This document shows positions 50,541 through 59,878 of a stretch of DNA of 64,000 nucleotides, one piece after another. The DNA is taken from positions 14,165-78,164 of the forward strand of contig JAWODJ010000080.1 in NCBI GenBank assembly GCA_046483315.1. Reading direction: 5' to 3'. A program made the translations under genes and the position numbers. The notes beneath the pieces are model-generated. The model was not told where the DNA came from and made no database searches. It saw only the letters and a list, made by a program, of their open reading frames with translations. The first letter of the stretch is position 1, and the number at the start of each line of letters is the position of its first letter. Source of the DNA: PXAP01 sp046483315 (GTDB taxonomy: Bacteria; Bacteroidota; Bacteroidia; Bacteroidales; PUMT01).

Positions 50541-50587
50541 TAAATTTTTAGTAACTTGAATATGTTTGTTTTTATCAGGCATATTCA

Positions 50588-51439
50588 ATGCAAAAAAAAG
50601 GATATACTATCTGCTTTACCGGGAAAAGGGTCACTCTGATCTTTTTGCCGGTTTTTATTTTCCTCTTGAACAGGCCTCTTTCGGCTAATGAAAATTATCC
50701 TCTTGGCAGCAGGGCAGCGGCAATGGGAAATGCTGCCGTTGCCCTGAGCGATATCTGGTCGGTACATCATAACCAGGCCGGGCTTGCATCAATTTTTGCC
50801 ATCCGGGCAGGCTTTCACAGTGAAAATAAATTTATGGTTCCGGAGTTTGGATTGCAGGCGTTTGCCCTTGCCATACCAACCAAACCCGGCACTCTGGGAG
50901 TGAGCTATACATATTTCGGATTTTCAAAATATAATGAGAGTAAACTTGGCCTTGCCTTCGGACGTATGTTTGGTGAGAGGATATCAGCCGGTATACAGAT
51001 AAATTATATCTATACATATATTGCAGAAGATTATGGTGATACCGGCAGCCTGACAGTGGAAGGAGGCTTTATTGCACAGCCTGCTGACGGCTTATTTATT
51101 GCCGCCCATGTATATAACCCCATAGGTACAGAGATCAAAACTTATTATGATGAACCGGTTCCCACTATTTTGAGTTTCGGGTTAGCGGGTTACCTCAGTG
51201 AAAGGCTGCTGATAGCCGCAGAAGCTGAAAAGGAGTTAGACCACAGAGTGGTTTTCAAGGCAGGGCTTGAAATGAGTTTTCTCGGATCTCTTTATCTGCG
51301 TACCGGTATTTCGTCCAGGCCTGTTCAAAGTTCTTTTGGAATAGGTTATGTTTTTGGCAAACTGGCGGCTGACCTTGCTTTTACCAATCATCAGGTGCTG
51401 GGATTTACCCCGCATCTCTCGGTAAGTTATACTTTCTGA
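50588..51439 (+). CDS. PorV/PorQ-like outer-membrane barrel protein
   Basis: A 283-residue protein with a signal peptide (VTLIFLPVFIFLLNRPLSA). The mature N-terminus NYPLGSRAAAMGNAAVALSD and the following SVHHNQAGLASI form the pattern of PorV/PorQ-type and related FadL-like barrels. Repeated amphipathic strands end in LSVSYTF. Its stop overlaps the start of the next gene by one base, so the two are translationally coupled. A link to type IX secretion is possible by similarity only. Confidence 0.75.
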   Translation: MQKKGYTICFTGKRVTLIFLPVFIFLLNRPLSANENYPLGSRAAAMGNAAVALSDIWSVHHNQAGLASIFAIRAGFHSENKFMVPEFGLQAFALAIPTKPGTLGVSYTYFGFSKYNESKLGLAFGRMFGERISAGIQINYIYTYIAEDYGDTGSLTVEGGFIAQPADGLFIAAHVYNPIGTEIKTYYDEPVPTILSFGLAGYLSERLLIAAEAEKELDHRVVFKAGLEMSFLGSLYLRTGISSRPVQSSFGIGYVFGKLAADLAFTNHQVLGFTPHLSVSYTF

Positions 51440-53520
51440 TGAAGCCGGTTTTTGTCATATCTGCTATATGGCTTTTGTTTTATACGCTGCCGGGTTTTTC
51501 ACAGTTATATGATCATCATCAAATGACTGAAGAGTTGATTGAGGAACTTGTGCGATCTGACATTTCCGGTATTGACCCAGCCATTATTTATGATGACCTG
51601 TTTTATTATTTACATAATCCGCTTGATATTAATACTGCCGGGGCGGAGGAGTTGAGGGGCATTTACTTTTTAAACGAGCTGCAGATTGCTAATCTTATTG
51701 AATACAGGCATTCGCATGGCGACATTCTCACTGTCTATGAAATCCAATATATAGAAGGATTTTCACAGGAGGATGTAAAAAAGTTAATTCCTTTTATCAC
51801 TGTAGGAGAGATAAAAACGGTTGCTGCAGTATCTCCTGCAGGAGTACTAAGGGATGGGAGACATCAGCTTTATTTACGTCTTCAACAGGTTCTGCAGGAG
51901 CAGAGGGGTTTTTCTCCGGTAAGCGACAGTGCCCTGTCAGCAAGTCCGGATTCCCGTTATTCAGGCAGCCCCCTTAAAATTTATAACCGTTACCAGTTCA
52001 GCTATCGCAACCAGGTACAGGCTGGTATTGTTGCAGAGAAGGATCCCGGAGAAGAATTTTTCAGGGGATCCAACCCTTACGGGTTTGATTATTATTCTGC
52101 ACATCTTCAGATCAATGATATAGGTAAGATAAAAACTATTGCCGTTGGCGATTTTCAGGCTGGTTTCGGACAGGGTTTAATTTTGTGGTCCGGGCTCTCT
52201 TTTGGAAAGTCTGTGAACACACTCAATATAAAGAAGAGTGGAAGGGGTATTCAGAAATATTCATCTACCGGGGAGAATATGTTTTTCCGGGGTGCAGGGT
52301 TAACATTCAGGCTGTCACAAAGCACTGAGGGAAGCTTTTTTGTGTCGAAAAAGAAAATCGATGCCGGCATTACTCTTGTTGATGAAGAGGGCGGGATTTC
52401 AGAAGTGTCTTTTTTGCGGGATACAGGAATTCATGCCACACCATCGCAGATAGAAGGTAAAAATGTACTGGGAGAAATGGTGCTGGGTGGAAATATAAAC
52501 TATAACCACAGACTGTTCAGGATAGGGGCAACTGTTGCAGCCCTGGAGTATGATGCCGTGCTTAACCCGCCTGGGAGGATATATAACCAGTTTGATTTCA
52601 GGGGTAGCAGAAATATGAATGCCGGACTGGATTATCAGTTTTCACTGGGTTCTTTCAGGTTTTTTGGTGAAGGGGCAATAAGCAGCAGCAGAGGTACTGC
52701 AATGCTTGGAGGTGTCATGGCAAATCTTAGTTCAAGGATGAGCCTGTCTGCACTATACAGAAATTATGCGCGAGACTATCATGCTTATTTCAGTAACGGG
52801 TTCAGAGAAAATACACGGACCGAAAATGAAGAGGGTTATTACCTTGGCGCCCTGGTACACCCTTTCAGTCGCCTGAAGTTGTCAGCATACTTTGATCTTT
52901 TTTCATTTCCGTGGATGAGGTATAGTGCCTGGGCACCATCAGGAGGGTATGAATATTTTATGCAGGTTGATTACAATCATTCCGGCAATTTGAATATGTA
53001 TATGAGCTTCAAATACAAAGATAAACCTGTAAACGCTCCTTCCGGGGAGAGTGCAGTAAGGGATCTGTATGATGCGGCTACAACAAGACTGAGGTATCAT
53101 GTAAACTATTCTGCTTCGACTTCAGTGGAACTGAGAAACAGGCTGGAGATGACACAATACAGGAGAGAGGATATTTCTCCCGAAAGGGGATTTCTGATTT
53201 TTCAGGATGTTTTGTTCAGACCTGTAAAGTTCCCTCTGTCATTTGCTTTCCGATATGCTTTATTTGATACTGAAAGCTATAATGCACGTCTTTACGCTTA
53301 TGAGAATGATGTTTTACACGCTTTTTCGATTCCGGCCTATTATGACAGTGGATATCGCAGTTATCTTCTGGTAAAGTATACGCTAAGGGAGGCAGTTGAT
53401 ATCTGGTTAAGATATGCAATCACAAAGTTACCAGGGAAGGAGCGCATTGGTTCAGGACTTAATGAGGTTATTGGAGATGTCAGGTCGGAGATTAAGGCAC
53501 AGGTGAGGATGCGATTTTAG
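51439..53520 (+). CDS. Exported helix-hairpin-helix domain protein with barrel-like C-terminus
   Basis: A 693-residue protein with a signal peptide (FVISAIWLLFYTLPGFSQ). Residues about 55-125 form a ComEA-like helix-hairpin-helix region: NPLDINTAGAEELRGIYFL, then NLIEYRHSHGDILTVYEIQY. The remaining 550 residues alternate like an outer-membrane barrel (AVGDFQAGFGQGLILWSG, FRFFGEGAISSSRGTAML) and end KAQVRMRF with a terminal phenylalanine. Helix-hairpin-helix domains usually bind DNA, so its presence in an exported barrel is notable. Coupled to the preceding barrel gene. Confidence 0.78.
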   Translation: MKPVFVISAIWLLFYTLPGFSQLYDHHQMTEELIEELVRSDISGIDPAIIYDDLFYYLHNPLDINTAGAEELRGIYFLNELQIANLIEYRHSHGDILTVYEIQYIEGFSQEDVKKLIPFITVGEIKTVAAVSPAGVLRDGRHQLYLRLQQVLQEQRGFSPVSDSALSASPDSRYSGSPLKIYNRYQFSYRNQVQAGIVAEKDPGEEFFRGSNPYGFDYYSAHLQINDIGKIKTIAVGDFQAGFGQGLILWSGLSFGKSVNTLNIKKSGRGIQKYSSTGENMFFRGAGLTFRLSQSTEGSFFVSKKKIDAGITLVDEEGGISEVSFLRDTGIHATPSQIEGKNVLGEMVLGGNINYNHRLFRIGATVAALEYDAVLNPPGRIYNQFDFRGSRNMNAGLDYQFSLGSFRFFGEGAISSSRGTAMLGGVMANLSSRMSLSALYRNYARDYHAYFSNGFRENTRTENEEGYYLGALVHPFSRLKLSAYFDLFSFPWMRYSAWAPSGGYEYFMQVDYNHSGNLNMYMSFKYKDKPVNAPSGESAVRDLYDAATTRLRYHVNYSASTSVELRNRLEMTQYRREDISPERGFLIFQDVLFRPVKFPLSFAFRYALFDTESYNARLYAYENDVLHAFSIPAYYDSGYRSYLLVKYTLREAVDIWLRYAITKLPGKERIGSGLNEVIGDVRSEIKAQVRMRF

Positions 53521-53557
53521 ATATCCTAAAACTGATATTCAGGTGTGGGGAAAGTCG

Positions 53558-55282
53558 TCAGGAATCCTCCCTGGTTTTTATATCTTTTATATTCAGCTGC
53601 CATGTTGTGTTACCCCTGTACAGGTTCTCTTCTACTGTAAAACAGGCATCGAAACGGATACCCAGACTGATAAGCTTATGATGATTGGCCTGCTGGAAAG
53701 CAATGGCCTGAAAAACATGATCCTGCGAATCTTCTGAAAAAACCTCCATCTTCAGGTGTTCTTTTGTAGGGCCGACTATTTTCAGGGTACCGTTGGTCAC
53801 AAGATTTGAGGCCATGAATACAGGTGACATGTTCTCGGGGCCGAAAGGCTGGAATTGTTTGAGCAACCTGCAAAATTTACTGTCAATATTTTTAACTGAA
53901 ATTATTGCATCTGCCTCAATTTTGGGTGTCATTTGAGAAGGGGTGATATTATGGCTGACAAGTTCTTCAAAACGCTTCTTGAACAGCGGTACATTTTCAA
54001 GTGTCATTGTCATACCGGCAGCATACATATGTCCTCCGAAATTTTCAAGCAGGTCACTGCAGGCTTCCACAACCTGGTAAATATCAAATCCGGAAACAGA
54101 CCTGGCAGATCCTGTTGCAAGACCGTTTGATTCGGTCAGTATAACTGTTGGGCGGTAGTAAGTTTCTATAAGCCTTGAAGCAACAATTCCTATAACTCCC
54201 TTATGCCATTCAGGATTGAACAGAACGGTTGATTTTCTGTCGCCAAAATATTTGTCTGCCGCTATCATTCTAATGGCTTCCTGGGTTATCTGCCGGTCAA
54301 TATGTTTTCGGTCATTGTTGAAAATATTGATAATATCGCCTATCTCCCTTGCAATGTGGTCGTCATTTGCAATCAGTAATTCAACTGCCTTATTGCCTGA
54401 TTTCATGCGGCCGGCCGCATTGATCCTCGGGCCAATTTTAAAGACTATGTCATCAATTGTAATCTCTTTATTATCAATTCCCGCGATCTTAATGATCGAC
54501 TTAAGTCCGAAACAGGGATCTTCATTCAACTGCTTTAAACCGAAATGCGCCAGTATACGGTTTTCTCCGGTAATGGGGACAATATCAGATGCTATGCTCA
54601 CAACGACAAGGTCCAGAAATTTTAATAGTTGATCTGTTTGATAATCACTGTTTCTGGTAAGGGCCTGCATCATTTTAAAACCCACCCCGCATCCTGAAAG
54701 TTCTTTGAAAGGGTAGTTGCATCCCGGTTGTTTGGGATCCAGAATGGCAACTGCATCGGGTATAGTATCGCCCGGCATATGATGATCACATATTATGAAG
54801 TCAATGTTCCTGGATTTTGCATATTCAATTTTTTCAACTGCTTTAATGCCGCAATCAAGGGCAATTATCAGGCTGATATTATTATCGGCAGCAAAATCCA
54901 CTGATTTTTTACTTATACCATAACCCTCTGTATAACGGTCGGGTATATAAGATGCAATATTTGAATATCGCTGTTTCAGGAAAGAATAGACAAGTGCAAC
55001 AGATGTGGTTCCGTCAACATCGTAATCTCCGTAGATAAGTATGTTTTCATTTTTTCTTATGGCAGTCAGAATTCTTTCCGTAGCCTTACCCATATCTTTC
55101 ATGAGAAAGGGATCATGCAGGTCAGAAAGTTCAGGACGGAAAAAGATCCTTGCCTGTTCATATGTTTTTATATTTCTCTGGATAAGCAGGTTTGCGAGAA
55201 CAGTGTCAATGCCAAGAACTGAAGCCAGTTCCAAAACATCTTTTCTTTCACCCTGTTTTTTTATGATCCATTCTTTTTCCAT
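53558..55282 (-). CDS. recJ: Single-stranded-DNA-specific exonuclease RecJ
   Basis: A 574-residue 5'-3' exonuclease of the DHH family used in recombination and mismatch repair. The metal motifs are ILIYGDYDVDGTTSVALVY, DCGIKAV, ICDHHMPGD and GCGVGFKMMQAL, then GPRINAAGRMKSGNKAVELL. The DHHA1 domain has VIGIVASRLIETYYRPTVIL and GGHMYAAGMTM. The C-terminal OB-like domain completes it. It starts 17 bases after the lipB stop on the same strand. Confidence 0.95.
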   Translation of the reverse strand: MEKEWIIKKQGERKDVLELASVLGIDTVLANLLIQRNIKTYEQARIFFRPELSDLHDPFLMKDMGKATERILTAIRKNENILIYGDYDVDGTTSVALVYSFLKQRYSNIASYIPDRYTEGYGISKKSVDFAADNNISLIIALDCGIKAVEKIEYAKSRNIDFIICDHHMPGDTIPDAVAILDPKQPGCNYPFKELSGCGVGFKMMQALTRNSDYQTDQLLKFLDLVVVSIASDIVPITGENRILAHFGLKQLNEDPCFGLKSIIKIAGIDNKEITIDDIVFKIGPRINAAGRMKSGNKAVELLIANDDHIAREIGDIINIFNNDRKHIDRQITQEAIRMIAADKYFGDRKSTVLFNPEWHKGVIGIVASRLIETYYRPTVILTESNGLATGSARSVSGFDIYQVVEACSDLLENFGGHMYAAGMTMTLENVPLFKKRFEELVSHNITPSQMTPKIEADAIISVKNIDSKFCRLLKQFQPFGPENMSPVFMASNLVTNGTLKIVGPTKEHLKMEVFSEDSQDHVFQAIAFQQANHHKLISLGIRFDACFTVEENLYRGNTTWQLNIKDIKTREDS

Positions 55283-55298
55283 ACCTGTTGAGGATTCA

Positions 55299-56006
55299 TT
55301 AATCCCGGATAAGGTTCATCCGGAATACAGATGAAAGATTCACTTTAAGCCTACTTTTTACTTCATTAATATCCTGAATGCTACCCAGTTCCTTTTCCAT
55401 TGATGTTACACCCTTGTCTTTTAAACCACACGGGTTAATGTAACTGAAGTAATTCAGGTCAGTATTTACATTGAAGGCAAAACCATGCATTGTAACATGA
55501 CGGCTGGCGCGCACTCCTATGGCACATATTTTTCTTGCCCGGGCCGGATCGGCCGGATCTATCCATACCCCTGAAGCCGACTCAATTCTTGATGCTTCAA
55601 TATCATATTCATTAAGGGTCTTTATTATGGCCTCTTCAATACTATAAATATATTGTCTGATACTCAGGCCGAAATTGTCAAGGTTAAGGATGGGGTATCC
55701 TACAATTTGACCGGGACCATGGTAAGTGATGTCGCCTCCCCGGTTGATTTTGTAAAAAGTCGCATTGATTTTCTTAAGAAAACCGGCACTGATAAGAAGA
55801 TTATTTTCAGCACCACTTTTCCCAAGTGTATATACATGGGGGTGTTCGCAAAGAAGCAGATAACCGCATACTTCATTTGCTTCAGCCTTGACGGTTGAAG
55901 CTTCTAATTTCCCTGTTAATATTTTATTAAATAGTGTCTCCTGGTACTCCCATGCTTTTTTGTAATCAATGGATCCGAGATCCTGGTAAGTTACTGTTTT
56001 TAACAT
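55299..56006 (-). CDS. lipB: Octanoyl-(acyl carrier protein):protein octanoyltransferase
   Basis: A 235-residue enzyme that moves octanoate from ACP to the lipoyl domains of 2-oxoacid dehydrogenases. It has RGGDITYHGPGQIVGYPILN, SGVWIDP, KICAIGVRASRHVTMHG (catalytic Lys) and NPCGLKDKGVTSM (catalytic Cys). Its 5' end overlaps the 3' end of lipA by 41 bases in another frame, so the two steps of lipoate synthesis are made from one transcript. Confidence 0.95.
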   Translation of the reverse strand: MLKTVTYQDLGSIDYKKAWEYQETLFNKILTGKLEASTVKAEANEVCGYLLLCEHPHVYTLGKSGAENNLLISAGFLKKINATFYKINRGGDITYHGPGQIVGYPILNLDNFGLSIRQYIYSIEEAIIKTLNEYDIEASRIESASGVWIDPADPARARKICAIGVRASRHVTMHGFAFNVNTDLNYFSYINPCGLKDKGVTSMEKELGSIQDINEVKSRLKVNLSSVFRMNLIRD

Positions 56007-56889
56007 ATTTTATTTTATTCCTGTTTTGCTTTTTCAGGACATGCTTTTCTGCATGATATGAGGAACGGACAAGGGGACTGCTTTCCATAAACTTAAATCC
56101 TTTCTCAAGCCCTATTCTTCCGTATTCCTCAAATTGTTCCGGTCTTATATAGCTTACCACCGGCATATGTTCCCTGCTCGGGGCAAGGTACTGGCCTATG
56201 GTCATTATGCTGCATCCTGCATCCAGAAGATCATCCATTGTTTCCAGAACCTCTTCCCGGGTTTCTCCCAATCCCAGCATGATCCCCGACTTTGATCGTA
56301 TTCCTGAAGATGAAATGTACCTGATTATCTGCAGACTGATTTCATATCTTGCCCTGCTTCTGATTGACGGGGTTAATCGCCTTACTGTTTCAAGGTTATG
56401 TGAGATCACTTCGGGCCGTGCATCGATTATCTTCTGCAGGAGATTTTCATCTCCATTGAAATCAGGAATCAATACCTCTATACTGGTGCCGGGGTTCATC
56501 TTTTTTATACTGTCTATGGTTTCTGTCCATATTCCTGCACCTCCGTCGGGAAGATCATCCCTGTCAACCGATGTTATCACGCAATGATCCAGACCAAGCA
56601 TGTGCACAGATTCTGCAATCCTGAAAGGTTCTTCAGGATCAGCCGGTGCAGGTTTTCCGGTTTTAACCCCGCAAAATTTACAGTTACGTGTACAGGTATC
56701 TCCCAGTATCATGAATGTAGCAGTGCCATTGCTCCAGCATTCTCCTATGTTGGGACAATTCCCGCTGGAACAGATGGTATGAAGATGGTGCTTCTGGCTT
56801 ATATTTTTAACCTTTGAGTATTTATAACCCATGGGAAGCTTCATCTTAAGCCAATCCGGAAGTTGTCTTTTTTTTGTACCAATGCTCAT
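55966..56889 (-). CDS. lipA: Lipoyl synthase
   Basis: A 307-residue radical SAM enzyme that inserts two sulfur atoms into octanoyl groups. The auxiliary cluster motif is CSSGNCPNIGECW and the radical SAM cluster motif is CTRNCKFC. GLGETREEVLETMDDL and the C-terminal SSPLVRSSYHAEK, bearing the conserved Arg-Ser-Ser-Tyr, are in place. It is first in the leftward operon lipA-lipB-recJ. Confidence 0.96.
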   Translation of the reverse strand: MSIGTKKRQLPDWLKMKLPMGYKYSKVKNISQKHHLHTICSSGNCPNIGECWSNGTATFMILGDTCTRNCKFCGVKTGKPAPADPEEPFRIAESVHMLGLDHCVITSVDRDDLPDGGAGIWTETIDSIKKMNPGTSIEVLIPDFNGDENLLQKIIDARPEVISHNLETVRRLTPSIRSRARYEISLQIIRYISSSGIRSKSGIMLGLGETREEVLETMDDLLDAGCSIMTIGQYLAPSREHMPVVSYIRPEQFEEYGRIGLEKGFKFMESSPLVRSSYHAEKHVLKKQNRNKIKYVKNSNLPGSRIH

Positions 56890-56948
56890 CTTGCCCTCTC
56901 AATATATCCTGATTTTTTACAGATCATAAAAATACATCATTTTCTTCT

Positions 56949-56956
56949 CAAATTTA
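56949..56956 (-). promoter_or_regulatory. Promoter -7 element for lipA-lipB-recJ
   Basis: The minus strand reads TAAATTTG from 56956 to 56949, 59 bases ahead of the lipA ATG. Confidence 0.35.
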
Positions 56957-57081
56957 ACTTAAATAATTGAAATAAATGTATATGTTTTTCAAGGTTCCTT
57001 TGTTCAGCTATTTGCAAAACCAGGTTAGGATTTGTGATGTAATTAGGCCATTGAAATAACTAACAGAAAAAGATATTCTTA

Positions 57082-57089
57082 TATCTTTG
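57082..57089 (+). promoter_or_regulatory. Promoter -7 element for lysS
   Basis: TATCTTTG, 15 bases ahead of the ATG at 57105. It excludes the in-frame TTG at 57087 as a start. Confidence 0.4.
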
Positions 57090-57104
57090 CAAAAATTTTC
57101 AGGT

Positions 57105-58829
57105 ATGAACAAAATGCATTTAAGTGAGCAGGAACTTATCAGAAGAGAAGCCCTTGATGAATTAATCAAGCTTGGTATAGATCCTTATCCCGCTGAAACA
57201 TTTGATGTAAATGTCAGCTCCCGGGAGATACTGGAGAACTTCAGCAAGGATTCTGATCAATACCAGGATGTACAGATTGCGGGAAGAATAATGAGCAGGC
57301 GGATTATGGGAAATGCTTCATTTGCCGGTTTGCAGGATCAGGATGGGAGAATACAGATTTACCTTCGAAGGGACGATCTTTGTCCCCGGGAAGATAAAAC
57401 TTTATATAACACGGTTTTTAAGAAGCTATTGGATATCGGCGATATTATTGGTGTCAGGGGATTTGTATTTGTAACACAGGTCGGTGAGATATCAATCCAT
57501 GTAAAGGAGTTGAAACTTCTTGCCAAATCACTGCATCCTCTCCCTGTTGTGAAAGAAAAGGAGGGTAAGACATACGATGCATTCAGTGACCCGGATCAGC
57601 GTTACAGGCAGAGATATCTGGATATGATAGTTAATCCCGGGGTTAGGGATGTGTTCATCAAACGAACCCGGCTGGTTGATTCAATGCGCAGTTTCTTAAA
57701 CGGCAAAGGATATATTGAAGTAGAAACGCCCGTATTGCAACCCATATATGGTGGTGCCACGGCAAGACCATTCACCACATATCACAATACACTTGATATG
57801 ACCCTTTATCTCAGAATTGCCAATGAGTTATATTTAAAGAGGCTGATAGTAGGAGGTTTTGAGGGTGTATATGAATTTTCAAAAGATTTCAGGAATGAAG
57901 GAATGAGCCGTTTCCACAATCCTGAATTCACCCAGATGGAGCTTTACGTTGCCTACAAGGACTATCAGTGGATGATGAATCTTGTCGAGGAGATGCTAGA
58001 AAAGGCTGCTGTTGATTTGGCGGGTTCCACGGTCCTTAAAGTAGGAGAACATCAGATTGATTTCAAAAGGCCATGGAAACGTTATACTATGTATGAAGTC
58101 ATCAGGGAGTTTACCGGCATCGATATTTCTTCAATGGATGAAGCCAGGTTAGCAGATACTGCCGGTAAGCTTGGTGTTGAAGTTGATAAAACAATGGCAA
58201 AGGGTAAAATTATCGATGAGATCTTTGGTGAGTTATGTGAGCCAAACCTTATCCAGCCCACCTTTATAACTGATTATCCTGTTGAGATGTCACCCCTTGC
58301 CAAGAAACACCGGGAAGAACCCGGCCTGGTTGAAAGGTTTGAGGCTATAGTAAACGGAAAGGAACTTTGCAACTCATTTTCCGAGCTTAATGATCCGCTG
58401 GATCAGCGTGAACGTTTTGAACAGCAACTGATGCTTGCCCAAAGGGGAGATCAGGAAGCTATGGTTATGGATGAGGATTTTTTACGTGCACTTGAATATG
58501 GGATGCCGCCAACTGCCGGACTTGGAGTGGGTATTGACAGGCTTGCAATGATTATGACCAATTCCGGTTCTATTCAGGATGTTATATTTTTCCCTCAGAT
58601 GAGACCTGAGAAGAAGACCATTAAGCCTGATCCCGATAAACTTCAGGGGACCGGCATTCCCGGTGAGTGGGTCGGGATAATCATTGAACTGGGCTATCAC
58701 AGCCCAGGAGATTTGGGTAAAGTTTCAGCCGGCAAGCTGCACAATGAGCTTTGCGGGTATAATAAAAAGAATAAACTCGGACTGAAAAATCCGACGATTG
58801 CCGATGTCGAAAAATGGATAGGCAGGTGA
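57105..58829 (+). CDS. lysS: Lysyl-tRNA synthetase (class II)
   Basis: A 574-residue synthetase. The N-terminal OB fold (VQIAGRIMSRRIMGNASFAG) binds the anticodon. Class II motifs follow: FIKRTRLVDSMRSFLNGKGY (motif 1), KRLIVGGFEGVYEFSKDFRN (motif 2, with FRNEGMSRFHNPEFTQME) and GLGVGIDRLAMIMTNSGSIQ (motif 3). A C-terminal extension of about 70 residues after the catalytic core, with KLQGTGIPGEWVGIIIELGY, is seen in some Bacteroidota LysRS. gpsA follows 5 bases downstream. Confidence 0.95.
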   Translation: MNKMHLSEQELIRREALDELIKLGIDPYPAETFDVNVSSREILENFSKDSDQYQDVQIAGRIMSRRIMGNASFAGLQDQDGRIQIYLRRDDLCPREDKTLYNTVFKKLLDIGDIIGVRGFVFVTQVGEISIHVKELKLLAKSLHPLPVVKEKEGKTYDAFSDPDQRYRQRYLDMIVNPGVRDVFIKRTRLVDSMRSFLNGKGYIEVETPVLQPIYGGATARPFTTYHNTLDMTLYLRIANELYLKRLIVGGFEGVYEFSKDFRNEGMSRFHNPEFTQMELYVAYKDYQWMMNLVEEMLEKAAVDLAGSTVLKVGEHQIDFKRPWKRYTMYEVIREFTGIDISSMDEARLADTAGKLGVEVDKTMAKGKIIDEIFGELCEPNLIQPTFITDYPVEMSPLAKKHREEPGLVERFEAIVNGKELCNSFSELNDPLDQRERFEQQLMLAQRGDQEAMVMDEDFLRALEYGMPPTAGLGVGIDRLAMIMTNSGSIQDVIFFPQMRPEKKTIKPDPDKLQGTGIPGEWVGIIIELGYHSPGDLGKVSAGKLHNELCGYNKKNKLGLKNPTIADVEKWIGR

Positions 58830-58834
58830 AACGA

Positions 58835-59830
58835 ATGCAGGAGAAACAAAAAATTGCAGTGATTGGAAGCGGCAGCTGGGCAACGGCTATAGCCAAAATG
58901 CTTTTAATTAATACAAGCCATATAAACTGGTATGTCCGCAATCCGGATACAATCGATTACATTGAACATTTCCATCATAATCCGAAATACCTGAGTTCTG
59001 TATATTTTGATACCGGCCGGATAAAATTTCACAACGATCTTGGTAAAGCAATAGCGGAATCTGAAATATTGATTTTTGCAATACCTTCCGCTTTTCTTAA
59101 AGATACATTGTCAGAATCCGTTTTTGATCTGAATGACAAGCTGGTGGTATCAGCTGTTAAGGGTATTATCCCTGAAGATAATCAGACTATAGCGGAATTT
59201 TTTAACCGTCGTTACAGTGTCCCTTTTAACCGCATAGGTATAATCACCGGACCGTGTCATGCAGAAGAAATTGCCCTTGAAAGGCTTTCCTACCTTACAT
59301 TTGCTTCAAAAACAGAAAAGCAGTCAAAAAGGCTGGCCTCGCTTTTTGAGAGTCATTTTATCAAAACAATCATATCAGGTGATATTTATGGTACTGAATA
59401 TTCTGCAGTGCTCAAAAATATCTTTGCCATTGCTGCGGGTATTTGCCACGGACTTGGATACGGGGATAATTTTCAGGCTGTGCTCATATCCAATTCAATA
59501 CGGGAAATAAAAAGATTCCTTGACCATACCTATCCCGGTAAGCGTGTTATTAACAGTTCAGCATACCTTGGCGATTTGCTGGTTACTGCTTATTCCCAGT
59601 TTAGTCGCAACAGGGCTTTTGGCATGATGATAGGTAAGGGCTATTCTGTCAGATCTGCTATGCTGGAAATGAATATGATCGCCGAGGGATATTACGGGAC
59701 GCGTTGTATTAAAGAGATAAATAATGACTTTAATGTTAATATGCCCATTACTGATGCAGTATATAGTATACTTTATGAAGGGATAGCCCCTTCCATGGAA
59801 ATAAACAGACTTACGGAGCAATTAGCTTAA
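58835..59830 (+). CDS. gpsA: Glycerol-3-phosphate dehydrogenase [NAD(P)+]
   Basis: A 331-residue enzyme (from the ATG at 58835) that reduces dihydroxyacetone phosphate for phospholipid synthesis. The Rossmann motif is IAVIGSGSWATAIAKML, with ESEILIFAIPSAFLKDTL, SAVKGIIPEDNQTIAEFF, GPCHAEEIALERLSYLTF and the catalytic lysine in YSAVLKNIFAIAAGICHGLG. A start at 58814 would overlap lysS and add only MDRQVKR. It lies in the operon lysS-gpsA-pgi. Confidence 0.94.
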   Translation: MQEKQKIAVIGSGSWATAIAKMLLINTSHINWYVRNPDTIDYIEHFHHNPKYLSSVYFDTGRIKFHNDLGKAIAESEILIFAIPSAFLKDTLSESVFDLNDKLVVSAVKGIIPEDNQTIAEFFNRRYSVPFNRIGIITGPCHAEEIALERLSYLTFASKTEKQSKRLASLFESHFIKTIISGDIYGTEYSAVLKNIFAIAAGICHGLGYGDNFQAVLISNSIREIKRFLDHTYPGKRVINSSAYLGDLLVTAYSQFSRNRAFGMMIGKGYSVRSAMLEMNMIAEGYYGTRCIKEINNDFNVNMPITDAVYSILYEGIAPSMEINRLTEQLA

Positions 59831-59878
59831 TATTATTATGTTCTATTGATATATAAAAAACTTTTTTAACTATAATCT

